Of a stretch of 58,129 nucleotides of DNA, positions 34,331 to 42,197 are shown one piece after another. Position 1 is the stretch's first letter. Each line of letters opens with the position of its first letter. A model generated the notes under the pieces. The model ran no database searches and was not told the origin of the DNA. It saw only the letters and a list, made by a program, of their open reading frames with translations. Source of the stretch: DATBED01 sp036276195 (lineage in GTDB: Bacteria > Patescibacteriota > Saccharimonadia > Saccharimonadales > UBA4665); contig DATBED010000072.1 of NCBI GenBank assembly GCA_036276195.1, forward strand, positions 1 to 58,129. Direction: 5' to 3'. The translations under genes were made by a program, and so were the position numbers.

Positions 34331-35728
34331 CTATGATTCTAGCAGCTCGGCGTTGCCAAAAATATTGCTTATGGTAGATAAGTCGTCGTCTGGTGGCTTG
34401 AATGCCGCGGGCTCTACCTCTACCTTAATCTTAGGAGGCGTGGCAGATTTGTCGACAATGCACTCCAGCTTGACCGACTGCCCCGTCAGGTTATAGATAA
34501 TATCTACTAATTTTTGCCGGTTACTGCTTTCGTTAAGGCGTTTCTGGTGAAAACTGAAGGCAAAGGCTAGTTTGAGCTCATTGTCGCCAAAAGTTGGTTG
34601 TGCCATACGCACTACACCATACAGTGTATTGTGATGCTGTTTAAGCGCCTTTAGCAACTCAGGCCAGAGGTCACTATTAAAGGACTTGTCGCCGGGCTTA
34701 GATTGGCTAGGGGTTGGTTTGGTAACGGGCTCCGGCTCTAACGGCTCGGCTTCTGGCTTGGTAGTAAACAGGCCAGGATTAACTTCTAAAAGGGCTATCT
34801 CCAGAGCCCGTTCCGGATTATGTGAGGCCGGCACCTCTATTAGCCGGCTCAAAAGGGCAAGTATGGCCTGCGCCGGCAAAGTAGGTTTATTTTTACTTAA
34901 TTGGTGCCGTAGTTCTTGACCGAGCTGCTTGGCTATGGCACTGGCTTGGTAGCCTTGGCCGTACATTAGCGTCAAGGATTGCATTAAGTCGGCCGCCGTG
35001 CCGTGTGACACCGCGGATAGCAACCCTGTTAGGCTTTCAGCGGACGGAATTCCCAACAAGCGCTCTACATCGTCTAGCTCTACCTTGCCACCATGATTGC
35101 CGGTTTGATCGAGCAGACTGATACTATCGCGAAAGCTTCCCTCCCCATGAGCGGCTAGTAGACGCAAGGCCTCATCACTGACCGTCAACTTTTCAGCCTC
35201 AGCCAGCTGCTTGAGGTAATCGGCAACTTTCGCGGTTTCAACCGGTCGGAAACTAAAGCGCTGAGTACGGCTGACGATAGTTTCTGGCAACTTATGGGCG
35301 TCGGTAGTCGCCAGGATAAAAACTACATGGGCTGGCGGCTCCTCCAGCGTCTTGAGGAGCGCGTTGAAAGCCTCGCGCGTCAGCATATGGACTTCGTCAA
35401 TGATGTAGACCTTGTACTTGGCGCTGGTCGGGGCCACGTAAACTTTGTCGCGCAGCTCGCGGATTTCATCAATCCGGCGGTTGCTGGCGGCATCAATCTC
35501 GATAATGTCTATGTGCTGGCTATCATCTTCGTAAGGCAGCCCATTTATGTCGTGTGCCAAAATGCGTGCCACCGACGTTTTGCCCACACCGCGAGGGCCG
35601 GTAAATAGATAAGCATGGCTAATCCGCCCCTGTTCAAGAGCCTGTTCTAGCGTTTTGGTTATATGTTCTTGCCCAATGACTTCTTGCAAAGACTTCGGAC
35701 GATATTTTCGATAAAGCGCCTGCCCCAT
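34331..35728 (-). CDS. dnaX: DNA polymerase III subunit gamma/tau, without the zinc module
   Basis: 465 aa clamp-loader ATPase: LFTGPRGVGKTSVARILA (Walker A, 44-51), IIDEVHMLTREAFNALLKTLEEPP (Walker B), and ATTDAHKLPETIVSRTQRF (sensor 1 and SRC-like segment). In most bacteria a four-Cys zinc module sits between Walker A and EIDAASN; here this stretch is only about 15 residues (INGLPYEDDSQHID) with no Cys. The C-terminal part is shortened compared with Escherichia coli tau. TATAAT lies 9 nt before the ATG. No slippery frameshift site for gamma was looked for in detail. Confidence 0.95.
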   Translation of the reverse strand: MGQALYRKYRPKSLQEVIGQEHITKTLEQALEQGRISHAYLFTGPRGVGKTSVARILAHDINGLPYEDDSQHIDIIEIDAASNRRIDEIRELRDKVYVAPTSAKYKVYIIDEVHMLTREAFNALLKTLEEPPAHVVFILATTDAHKLPETIVSRTQRFSFRPVETAKVADYLKQLAEAEKLTVSDEALRLLAAHGEGSFRDSISLLDQTGNHGGKVELDDVERLLGIPSAESLTGLLSAVSHGTAADLMQSLTLMYGQGYQASAIAKQLGQELRHQLSKNKPTLPAQAILALLSRLIEVPASHNPERALEIALLEVNPGLFTTKPEAEPLEPEPVTKPTPSQSKPGDKSFNSDLWPELLKALKQHHNTLYGVVRMAQPTFGDNELKLAFAFSFHQKRLNESSNRQKLVDIIYNLTGQSVKLECIVDKSATPPKIKVEVEPAAFKPPDDDLSTISNIFGNAELLES

Positions 35729-35737
35729 AGTCTTTCT

Positions 35738-35743
35738 ATTATA
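35738..35743 (-). promoter_or_regulatory. -10 box upstream of dnaX
   Basis: A perfect TATAAT on the minus strand ends 9 nt before the dnaX start, leaving a leader of about 2-3 nt. Confidence 0.45.
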
Positions 35744-35782
35744 CTCGTTTCAGACCAGCGGGTCTGTTGTGCTTTAGCAAGA

Positions 35783-36292
35783 TTAAAGCGCGGCCTCTAG
35801 AGCGGCCCACTCGGCCGCGGAGTCGTCTTCGGGCAAATTGACACTGACCTGGTCGCCGGGCTTGGCCTTAAAGTATGTCACGCTGGCCAGTAGCACGCGG
35901 TACTTCTTGGCGTTAATATCAACGTAATAATGGCCGTTCTCAAGCATCAGTGTGCCTACAACCTGTTTTCGGGGGATCGGGCCGATCTGCTTATATAAAA
36001 AGGCGCCGTCTTCGGCAATTGTCAGTTTAAGAATGTCGCCTTGCACCAGCTTAGACTTACTAGCGTAGTTGGCGGGAACTGGGTACATTTTGCCATCGGA
36101 GCCGACCATGTTTTGACCGTCAAAAACTCCCTCGATTACCTTACCAAGGGTATCTTCTCGAGCGATGGGCGCTACCTTCTCGTCGTCGCCCACCAAGCTA
36201 ATCAACAGCTCGTTAGCGGCGGCTAGATTGGTCTCGGCCTCTTGAATCAAGGCTCGCAGTCGCTTCACCTGTTTGTCTGGCACGTCTGGCAT
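35783..36292 (-). CDS. Conserved-looking protein of unknown function
   Basis: 169 aa: an N-terminal helix (VKRLRALIQEAETNLAAANELL), then a beta-rich domain (residues about 50-150) with GVFDGQNMVGSDGKMYPVPA, YASKSKLVQGDILKL and KPGDQVSVNLPE. The Gly/Asp-rich, VQGDxLKL and KPGD features suggest an OB or SH3-like barrel. An acidic tail ends the protein. I do not recognise the family. It has its own sigma70-like promoter and lies just upstream of dnaX, so a role in replication or translation is possible by context only. Confidence 0.7.
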   Translation of the reverse strand: MPDVPDKQVKRLRALIQEAETNLAAANELLISLVGDDEKVAPIAREDTLGKVIEGVFDGQNMVGSDGKMYPVPANYASKSKLVQGDILKLTIAEDGAFLYKQIGPIPRKQVVGTLMLENGHYYVDINAKKYRVLLASVTYFKAKPGDQVSVNLPEDDSAAEWAALEAAL

Positions 36293-36340
36293 TTGTCTCT
36301 GTCTCTCTTGATAAGTGTTTATTAGTACACTTTCCCCTTA

Positions 36341-36369
36341 AAAATACCACGAACTCCATTCCAAGTCAA
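36341..36369 (-). promoter_or_regulatory. sigma70 promoter upstream of the 169-aa protein gene
   Basis: On the minus strand TTGACT (36369-36364), 17 bp, then TATTTT (36346-36341). A 40-50 nt leader with an AGAGA-rich segment follows before the ATG at 36292. Confidence 0.5.
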
Positions 36370-36455
36370 AAAAACCCAGCCCGTTGTGGATAAACGGCGA
36401 CTATGTAGCCAAGGTTGAGAAAGAACCAAAAACAATAATATGTCGTGTCCAAGCC

Positions 36456-37145
36456 TTAGATGACGTTGATAGCCAATCTTCTTCTTTGTTCTGCTAGATG
36501 GTGGTCAGCTTGTGTGATGCTTCTGTATGCCAAACCATACTCTGGCCTAACGCCAGCGCCGTTAAAGCCTGCCATAAAAGACCGGCGGGCTAGCTCTAAT
36601 TGTGCATCTAAAGGATCCGGGTGAGCTTCCGCTATTGCTTGTTGCAATTCTTCCATCAGCTTAGCCTTTAAGCTCGGTGGGTATAATACATTCGCCCATT
36701 GTGGGTCTGTAAGTTCGTCAGCCCTGAGGTCTTCCGCAAAATTTCCGTATGGACTACGCCAACGCTGCGAAAATCGTACAGCACCCGCACCACAAACAAT
36801 GACCTTCTGCTTTCTTATAAAGCCTTTTGTTACCTCTTCTTGCGGTGATTTACACCTATCTATACGTGAGATAGCTCTTTGAGCTATTAAACCCGAATCT
36901 TGGTACTCGCCGGAGCCTAGCAGTACAGGTTCTGGACTCGCACTACTTGCATCAGACACAACTACAAATTGTTCGGGAATCATTTCGCCTAAGTGATACG
37001 AAACTTCATAAATATTTACAGGTTGCCGCTGGCCAGCGCGCAGGATAACTGGTTCCTTAATGCCACATGTAGGTAATGCAGGGCAACCTTCACAAAAGTT
37101 AGGAGCTGTAAGTTCAGGAATCTCCAGACGCGGTATCAATGACAT
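36456..37145 (-). CDS. Cys-rich unknown protein
   Basis: 229 aa, soluble, no recognised family. The N-terminus contains a cysteine cluster (NFCEGCPALPTCG; Cys18, Cys21, Cys27), and two more cysteines lie near residues 98 and 118 (SRIDRCKS and VIVCGAG), so a metal site is possible. The C-terminal half is helical (LKAKLMEELQQAIAEA and RSFMAGFNGAGVRP). It lies 97 bp downstream of rplL on the same strand, where rpoB would be expected in most bacteria. No role can be assigned. Confidence 0.6.
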   Translation of the reverse strand: MSLIPRLEIPELTAPNFCEGCPALPTCGIKEPVILRAGQRQPVNIYEVSYHLGEMIPEQFVVVSDASSASPEPVLLGSGEYQDSGLIAQRAISRIDRCKSPQEEVTKGFIRKQKVIVCGAGAVRFSQRWRSPYGNFAEDLRADELTDPQWANVLYPPSLKAKLMEELQQAIAEAHPDPLDAQLELARRSFMAGFNGAGVRPEYGLAYRSITQADHHLAEQRRRLAINVI

Positions 37146-37242
37146 GGCTATACTTAATCACCTAATTTAACTATTCACAAGGCATTCAACAACAGACAAA
37201 GGTACTTCGGGTGCCACACTCCGTAGACTAGACATAAGAAGC

Positions 37243-37623
37243 CTAGGCTAGCTCGACGGTGGCGCCGGCTGCTTCCAAGGTTTTCTTGGCGGCTTCGGCG
37301 TCTTCCTTCTTAGCCTTTTCTAGGACAGGCTTAGGCGCGCTGTCAACAATAGCCTTGGCTTCGCCCAGGCCGAGACCGGTCAGATCTTTGACGGCCTTAA
37401 TGACGGCCACTTTTTGGGCGCCGGCATCTTTGAGGATGACGTCCATCTCGGCCTTTTCTTCGGCGGCCGGAGCGGCCTCCCCGGCTGCGGGGCCAGCGGC
37501 TACAGCCACGGTGGCAGCTGCGGGCTCAATGCCGTACTCATCCTTTAAAATTTTACCGAGCTCGTTGACTTCTAAAACGGTTAAACCGGTGAGCTCTTTC
37601 GCGATTTTAGCTAAATCTGCCAT
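37243..37623 (-). CDS. rplL: 50S ribosomal protein L7/L12 (bL12)
   Basis: 126 aa. An N-terminal dimerisation domain (LAKIAKELTGLTVLEVNELGK), an Ala/Gly/Pro-rich hinge (about 37-58) and the globular C-terminal domain (KVAVIKAVKDLTGLGLGEAK and VLEKAKKEDAEAAKKTLEAAG). It forms the ribosomal stalk with L10 and recruits translation factors. Spaced 18 bp after rplJ with an AGGAG ribosome site. Confidence 0.97.
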   Translation of the reverse strand: MADLAKIAKELTGLTVLEVNELGKILKDEYGIEPAAATVAVAAGPAAGEAAPAAEEKAEMDVILKDAGAQKVAVIKAVKDLTGLGLGEAKAIVDSAPKPVLEKAKKEDAEAAKKTLEAAGATVELA

Positions 37624-37641
37624 ATTTACTCCTTAAATTAA

Positions 37642-38163
37642 TTAACTGGCCTTGGCTTCTAGGCCTTGCAATAAACCGTGCAGGTTGCCTGATAGGCTGC
37701 TCATAACACCTTGAACAGGACCGTTCAGGGTATTGATGAGGCCGGCGATTAGCTGGTTCTTACTTGGCAAGATAGCCAATGCTTTGACTTCATCAGCGCT
37801 TAGGAACTCGCCTTCAGCACTAATAGCGCCCACGAATTCCAGCGTCGGATTCTGCTTAGCAAAGCCGTTCAGGTTCTGGGCTGGAGCCACTTCGTCTTCA
37901 CTATTAAAGGCGTACAGAAGCATGCCTTGCAAAGTGCCGGTATCGACATCTTTAAGCTTGTCGGTTCCCTTAATAGCCTGAATGACTAAGCGGTTCTTGA
38001 CCACTTTAACAGTGGTGCCATTGTCGCGGGCATCCCTGCGCAAGCCTTGTAGGGCTTTCACGCCGGTGCCTTCATACTTGGCAATCACCGTCATCTTCGA
38101 GCCGTTCAATAGATCAGTGACTTCTTGAACGACCGCCTGTTTTTGATCTTTCGTTAGTGCCAT
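37642..38163 (-). CDS. rplJ: 50S ribosomal protein L10 (uL10)
   Basis: 173 aa from ATG at 38163 (MALTKDQKQAVVQEVTDLL), chosen because GGAG lies 7 nt upstream; a start 12 bp earlier is also open. L10 binds 23S rRNA and carries bL12 dimers. The conserved KVVKNRLVIQAIKG and SKNQLIAGLINTLNGPVQGV segments are present. Expression is probably autoregulated through the L10-leader-like RNA and the terminator upstream. Confidence 0.96.
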   Translation of the reverse strand: MALTKDQKQAVVQEVTDLLNGSKMTVIAKYEGTGVKALQGLRRDARDNGTTVKVVKNRLVIQAIKGTDKLKDVDTGTLQGMLLYAFNSEDEVAPAQNLNGFAKQNPTLEFVGAISAEGEFLSADEVKALAILPSKNQLIAGLINTLNGPVQGVMSSLSGNLHGLLQGLEAKAS

Positions 38164-38223
38164 GTAATTCTCCAAATTACTTGGTTGAATAGCAGGATTA
38201 TCGACCTGACCCTGCTAGTTGCC

Positions 38224-38254
38224 AAACAAAAACGCCTTTGTAAACCAAAGACGT
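38224..38254 (-). terminator. Intrinsic terminator in the rplJ leader
   Basis: On the minus strand ACGTCTTTG-GTTTA-CAAAGGCGT forms a 9-bp stem (one G-U pair) followed by TTTTGTTT. It lies between the L10-leader-like RNA and the rplJ start, so it likely acts as an attenuator. Confidence 0.75.
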
Positions 38255-38280
38255 TCAAACCATCAAAAGGATTGTTTGTA

Positions 38281-38330
38281 CCTAGGCGACCTTATCAAGC
38301 TCAAGTGAGCCGTCGCTGTCTCTGGCAACT
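38281..38330 (-). ncRNA. Ribosomal protein L10 leader-like RNA
   Basis: The minus strand reads AGAGACAGCGACGGCTCA, a short TTGAGCTTGATAAGG segment and GTCGCCTAGG. This has the order seen in L10 leaders (AGACAGC, then a GGxGC hairpin, GCTTAAT-like segment and closing CCTGCCGAGG-like strand), with AGCGAC pairing with GTCGCC. In Firmicutes and others, L10(L12)4 binds this RNA to shut off rplJL. The location upstream of rplJ supports the call. Confidence 0.7.
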
Positions 38331-38338
38331 CAAGAATA

Positions 38339-38367
38339 ATTATACCCCGGCAAAGTGTGTTTTACAA
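38339..38367 (-). promoter_or_regulatory. sigma70 promoter of rplJ-rplL
   Basis: On the minus strand TTGTAA (38367-38362), a 17-bp spacer and a perfect TATAAT (38344-38339). Transcription would start just before the L10-leader-like RNA, giving a leader of about 165 nt. Confidence 0.7.
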
Positions 38368-38388
38368 GAGAGAAATTGATAAAGCTTG

Positions 38389-38724
38389 TCAGTTAGCTGC
38401 AACAAGTAAAGGGCCTGGCTCACTTACGATACCGGCAGCGCCATTGTAAGCTACTACTTCTGTTATCGGATCATGCTCATCCCTAGCCGGAAGGAGTGGC
38501 AGTATATCACTGATAGGCTCTCTGGATTGCCTGCTATTAAATGCTGCTTGGCGAGCTCTTACGGCAACTATCCCCGCCGTAATTTTTCTTGCCCTTAGTT
38601 CCTGAGTCCAGGCCGCCTCCCATGCCTCAGGAGTATCCCAAGCCGCTGTGTAACCTGCTCTAGACCTTATTGAATTCAGCGACTCGTACATATCTACACC
38701 TGTCCTAATTGGTACCATCGGCAT
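38389..38724 (-). CDS. Small soluble protein of unknown function
   Basis: 111 aa, mostly helical (YESLNSIRSRAGYTAAWDTP, EAWEAAWTQELRARK and IVAVRARQAAFNSRQ) with a less ordered C-terminus. No family was recognised. The start overlaps the end of the preceding small gene by 20 bp, so the two are likely translationally coupled. It ends 22 bp before the rplJ promoter. It could be a small DNA- or protein-binding partner of the 57-aa protein; there is no direct evidence. Confidence 0.5.
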   Translation of the reverse strand: MPMVPIRTGVDMYESLNSIRSRAGYTAAWDTPEAWEAAWTQELRARKITAGIVAVRARQAAFNSRQSREPISDILPLLPARDEHDPITEVVAYNGAAGIVSEPGPLLVAAN

Positions 38725-38878
38725 AAGGTTCTGTTTCCAGCGGATGGGGAGTAAGTCGGGATACTAAAAGAGCTAACCGTGCTGCCTGCCGTTGTAACTC
38801 TTGGTAATGCCCAATACCTTCCCTATCAATCTCTTCCGTGTTGATGTCCATAAGTTCTCCAGTACCAGTAACTGACAT
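38705..38878 (-). CDS. Very small acidic protein, unknown function
   Basis: 57 aa from ATG at 38878 (MSVTGTGELMDINTEEIDRE), preferred to ATG at 38896 because AAAGGAGAGG lies just upstream of the later start. It is acidic with a helix (HYQELQRQAARLALLVSRL). It is the first gene after a leader with a terminator and a competing anti-terminator. No family was recognised. Confidence 0.5.
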   Translation of the reverse strand: MSVTGTGELMDINTEEIDREGIGHYQELQRQAARLALLVSRLTPHPLETEPYADGTN

Positions 38879-38897
38879 ATCCTCTCCTTTTGGCATT

Positions 38898-38923
38898 AAA
38901 AAGGCTCCCGGTTTGGCGGGAGC
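38898..38923 (-). terminator. Intrinsic terminator/attenuator in the leader of the small-gene operon
   Basis: On the minus strand GCTCCCG (7-bp stem, 38923-38917) loops to CGGGAGC (38910-38904), followed by CTTTTT. The upstream GCGGGA (38957-38952) is complementary to TCCCGC of the 5' arm (38921-38916), and also to an upstream TCCC, giving three mutually exclusive hairpins as in classical attenuators. Confidence 0.6.
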
Positions 38924-39008
38924 TCATTTGCTTTTTCGTGCATGCAAAGCTTCCCGCTAATGGGAGTTGAGGACTACCTTCACAATCAAGCTTTTACACA
39001 TAAGTCCA

Positions 39009-39037
39009 TAGTTACATAAGCCCCACGATGATGTCAA
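39009..39037 (-). promoter_or_regulatory. Divergent promoter, minus-strand side
   Basis: TTGACA (39037-39032), 17 bp, TAACTA (39014-39009) on the minus strand. The leader is about 125 nt and carries the attenuator described at 38898. Confidence 0.55.
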
Positions 39038-39068
39038 GGCATAATTCTAAACATTAGCTGTAAAATAT

Positions 39069-39098
39069 TTGACAGAGACGCTATATGTAGCGTATTCT
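39069..39098 (+). promoter_or_regulatory. Divergent promoter, plus-strand side
   Basis: TTGACA (39069-39074), 18 bp, TATTCT (39093-39098). The two -35 boxes of the divergent pair are 31 bp apart. The leader to 39264 is about 160 nt. The 367-bp gap 38897-39263 otherwise contains only the leader structures listed. Confidence 0.55.
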
Positions 39099-39217
39099 GC
39101 TTGTGTGAAAGCATTTATTCAGACCTGGCTCCAAAGCGTTTGTGCCCACAAGCACGTGCTCTTGGTGATTTACGCCTAGGTTTAGAGCTTTAGCAAACAG
39201 ACGAGACTAAAAAGCAA

Positions 39218-39247
39218 AGAGCTCCAAACCGAAAGGCGAGGAGCTCT
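39218..39247 (+). promoter_or_regulatory. Leader hairpin upstream of the 191-aa protein gene
   Basis: AGAGCTCC (39218-39225) pairs perfectly with GGAGCTCT (39240-39247), loop 14 nt, followed by CTTTAAT and then AAGGAAATT-ATG. An upstream AGAGCT (39184-39189) could compete for the same right arm. The preceding AAAAAGCAAA also occurs before the hairpin of the divergent gene. It may act as a weak attenuator or sequester the ribosome site. Confidence 0.45.
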
Positions 39248-39263
39248 CTTTAATAAGGAAATT

Positions 39264-39839
39264 ATGTCAAGACAGCTGGAACGAATAAAACATGGAGTCG
39301 GGCACACTAATGGTGTACACATTCTGGGTGCTGAAGCTGTTGCTGACATTGATTACAACCCTGAAGCTGCGCAGATGATTAGAGATACCATAGGAATCTT
39401 TAACAATCGTAATGCCCAGCAAAAAAGAGGAAGTGAATTGGTCGTGAAGGAAGACGTTGAGCTGAGTGAAGTCGTTTTATGTTTAAGTAAAGCTTATCTT
39501 GCCCTTTATGGCAGGGCCGATATAGCATCCATAGATCTGGCAGAAGCAACTGTCTCGGACACTAATACAGCTATTGTCTCTAAAAAGTTAGGGAAAAGAA
39601 CCATGAATGGGGTGGTAGGCTTTGCTTTTCTTATGATGGACGAGCGATTGACAGGCCCCCAATACGAGAGAGCCCAAGCACTTTGTGTAAAGCTTAGTGA
39701 GCTAGCAGTACCTACTATGACGGTTTCATCTCCTGAGCATGAAGGGGAATTTGTAAATTATCATTGGCTCCCACGTCACGAATCCATTGCCGTACCTGAG
39801 CGAATGATAGAAGCGCCTCTTGATATGGCTAGGTTTTAG
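39264..39839 (+). CDS. Soluble protein of unknown function
   Basis: 191 aa, no recognised family, no membrane segment. Two regions appear ordered: a central helical part (LSEVVLCLSKAYLALYGRAD) and VGFAFLMMDERLTGPQYERAQ. The C-terminus reads NYHWLPRHESIAVPERMIE. It lies divergently from the 57-aa/111-aa gene pair, sharing a bidirectional promoter region with matched leader elements, so the three may be co-regulated. The AAGGA ribosome site is 6 nt upstream of the ATG. Confidence 0.6.
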   Translation: MSRQLERIKHGVGHTNGVHILGAEAVADIDYNPEAAQMIRDTIGIFNNRNAQQKRGSELVVKEDVELSEVVLCLSKAYLALYGRADIASIDLAEATVSDTNTAIVSKKLGKRTMNGVVGFAFLMMDERLTGPQYERAQALCVKLSELAVPTMTVSSPEHEGEFVNYHWLPRHESIAVPERMIEAPLDMARF

Positions 39840-39842
39840 TCG

Positions 39843-42197
39843 CTAGTCGAGTTGTTGGAGTTTGAATTGGGTGTAGCGCTCGGCGGCCAGGCGCGTTAGT
39901 TCGGCATCTTCGTCTTGATTAACGAACTTCATTTCGGCGGCTAGCAGCGGGTGGACTTCGGCCAGTTTTTCGTGCATTTGTAAGACTAGCTTGCGATAAC
40001 CCGGGTGGCCTTGTGGGGTTGTTCGTAACTCGTGCAAGTGGAAGGCTTCGCGGGCGTTATACGTGACCTTCCAGCGCATTTTGTGGCCTAGTAGTGTAGC
40101 ATACTGAGCCTCTAGGCCATAACCGGCTTTTTGCAAGGCGCTGTACAGCTTGAGGCTGATGTCGAAACAGGCCTCGAATTGCTCGGTCAGGCCGGCATCT
40201 TCTACCAGTTTGGGGATTTCATAGCCGTAACGTGGGGTTAGCAGCTGCCAGTTCATGTCGTCAACCATGCGGTGACGTTGCAAGTCGCGGAAGATGCCGT
40301 AATCGCAGACAATATCCCAGCTGTAGTGGGCTTTCTCGAGGGCGCGGCCAGGCCGGTGGCGGCGATTGAGGCGCTCGCCCATGTAGCTTTTAAGGGCTTC
40401 GGCCTTTTGCTCGTAGGGCCAGGCGTTAACCTCGGTTTGGAGCTGTTCCAATGGCAAATTACTGTGCTCGTAGAGCATGTCTGGTACCAGCAGTAGCTCG
40501 TTGCGTGGCCAAAAATCAACCAGAGTGACATCGGGAGCGGTGGTTGGCGCATGGCTGTCTGGCAAGTATTTATTGGCCAGCTCCTTCACAGCTTTGGCGG
40601 TGTTGGCGCGGTAAGCGATCATGGCGCCGCCACGGTCGGGCTTGTCGGCCCGTTCCAGGTACATCGGAATGACTTTGCGGGCCTGTTCCAGCATATTCTG
40701 GCCGGTGGCGCGGGCTTCGGGTAGTTCATCGCTCAATAGGTGCATAATCAAGCTTTCTATAGCCTGGCCCGAGGCAAAAATACCGACTGTGGCTTTGGTA
40801 GCTACCGGCAGCACAGCGCGAATGGCGTCGCAGGCCTGGGCGCGGGTGGCTCCCTTCCAGGCAATGTCGCGCTCTTTTTCTGGAGTGTTGGTGTTATTAC
40901 GTACGTAATCCGTCAAACTACGCACCATGGTGGAATAAAGTTCAAAAATGGTATCCATGGCCTGGTCGTATTGTTGCTTGAGAGCCGGCTTAAGATAGTC
41001 GGGCGTGTAGTAGCGGTACTTGCCGTTTGGGTCTTTCTGGTCGAAGTAAATGTAGCGGGTGGATTGCTCCAGGTAGGCCGCCAGGCGCCCCCATTCCAAT
41101 TTTTTGGTCAACAGATTGGAAGCGTTCTCGACCACTACGTGTACACCACCCAACTGCTGCACCGAATCATCCCCATAAGCCGTAATGACCCGTTTTAGCA
41201 ACTGGGCGTCTTTGTCGACCTTGCCGGCGAATTCATCAAGAAGGGTAATTCGCATATCGTCACCGCGGCGGCTTAAGCGGGCCATGGCAGCGGCAATGGT
41301 GATGGGGCTTAGTTTGTCAGTAAAGGCGTAAACGTCGCTCTCGGTATCTGTTACAGCCTCGGCCAGGTATTCGGTGCCGGTTTTAGTGATAACATAAACG
41401 CCGTCTTTAGTTTTGGTGACGAAGGGCTCATCTTGAGCAGCAGCCTCCGGTTCGGCCTTTTCGGTTGCTGTAGCTGGTGGCTCGTTGGTGATTTGACTGC
41501 TTTTTTGCTCGATAATTTCTTTGACGGAAGCCGGCGCTGTCGTGCTGGCTGGAACAGGGGTCGGAGACGTGCGCACAGCCAGCTCCTTAGAAACAAGTTT
41601 CCAGATGCTGTCGGCCACGCTAGCAGGCTCTTCGGTGGCAAAAACCACCGGCAGGCCGCGTTGCTTGGCTTCCCAGAGATAGCCGGCGCGTACGCGCTCC
41701 AAAAAGACGTCATCTAGGTTATCGAAGCGCTCGCCATGGTAGCGGTCGTTTAGACGAGAGCGCAGCACATTGACCGGCGCATCAAGCACGATACACAGAT
41801 CGGGCTGCATCCCATCTACAGCAAAATTAATGATGCTGTTGATGGTGGCATAGTCGGGCACATCACCGCGCCCGTAGTACTGGATTGCCAAGGTAGTCAA
41901 ATAATTACGATCTACAAGGCAAATAATGCCGTGCTCGACACTCTGCTTGATGATTTGCAAACTCTGCGAACGGGCAGCATTATACAGCAGTACCTCTGTA
42001 CGGGTATTCATAGGGTAACGCGGGTCTTGGGTTAGCTGGCGGATAGCCCGAGCCGTTAGGTCGCTCTGGCTGTCGGGTTCACGCAAGGTACGTACCGGCA
42101 GCCCGGCAGCTCGCAAGCGGCGGGCCAGCTCCTGCAGCTGGGTAGTCTTGCCTACACCTTCCGCGCCTTCGATAACAATGTACTTACCCCTAGTCAT
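39843..42197 (-). CDS. Thymidylate kinase - tandem ThyX fusion
   Basis: 784 aa from ATG at 42197 (GAAGGA 8 nt upstream; TTG at 42212 is also open). Residues 1-205: dTMP kinase (Walker A GAEGVGKTT at 11-19, LVDRNYLTTLAIQYYG). Residues about 205-260: a Thr/Pro/Ala/Glu-rich linker. Residues about 260-784: a double-length ThyX-like flavin-dependent thymidylate synthase; the first half has ITLLDEFAGK and VHVVVENASN, the second QRHRMVDDMNWQLLTPRYGY where the RHRxxS motif lacks the Ser. One polypeptide would make dTMP from dUMP and phosphorylate it to dTDP. It overlaps dcd by 8 bp, an operon for dTTP synthesis. Confidence 0.9.
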   Translation of the reverse strand: MTRGKYIVIEGAEGVGKTTQLQELARRLRAAGLPVRTLREPDSQSDLTARAIRQLTQDPRYPMNTRTEVLLYNAARSQSLQIIKQSVEHGIICLVDRNYLTTLAIQYYGRGDVPDYATINSIINFAVDGMQPDLCIVLDAPVNVLRSRLNDRYHGERFDNLDDVFLERVRAGYLWEAKQRGLPVVFATEEPASVADSIWKLVSKELAVRTSPTPVPASTTAPASVKEIIEQKSSQITNEPPATATEKAEPEAAAQDEPFVTKTKDGVYVITKTGTEYLAEAVTDTESDVYAFTDKLSPITIAAAMARLSRRGDDMRITLLDEFAGKVDKDAQLLKRVITAYGDDSVQQLGGVHVVVENASNLLTKKLEWGRLAAYLEQSTRYIYFDQKDPNGKYRYYTPDYLKPALKQQYDQAMDTIFELYSTMVRSLTDYVRNNTNTPEKERDIAWKGATRAQACDAIRAVLPVATKATVGIFASGQAIESLIMHLLSDELPEARATGQNMLEQARKVIPMYLERADKPDRGGAMIAYRANTAKAVKELANKYLPDSHAPTTAPDVTLVDFWPRNELLLVPDMLYEHSNLPLEQLQTEVNAWPYEQKAEALKSYMGERLNRRHRPGRALEKAHYSWDIVCDYGIFRDLQRHRMVDDMNWQLLTPRYGYEIPKLVEDAGLTEQFEACFDISLKLYSALQKAGYGLEAQYATLLGHKMRWKVTYNAREAFHLHELRTTPQGHPGYRKLVLQMHEKLAEVHPLLAAEMKFVNQDEDAELTRLAAERYTQFKLQQLD

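Noticed and set aside
36385..36393. Perfect DnaA-box sequence (TTATCCACA on the minus strand) near dnaX
   Set aside because: A single 9-mer is expected by chance in a region of this size, it lies in the loop of a small CCGTT/AACGG stem, and no cluster of boxes or AT-rich unwinding element is seen, so an origin is not supported.
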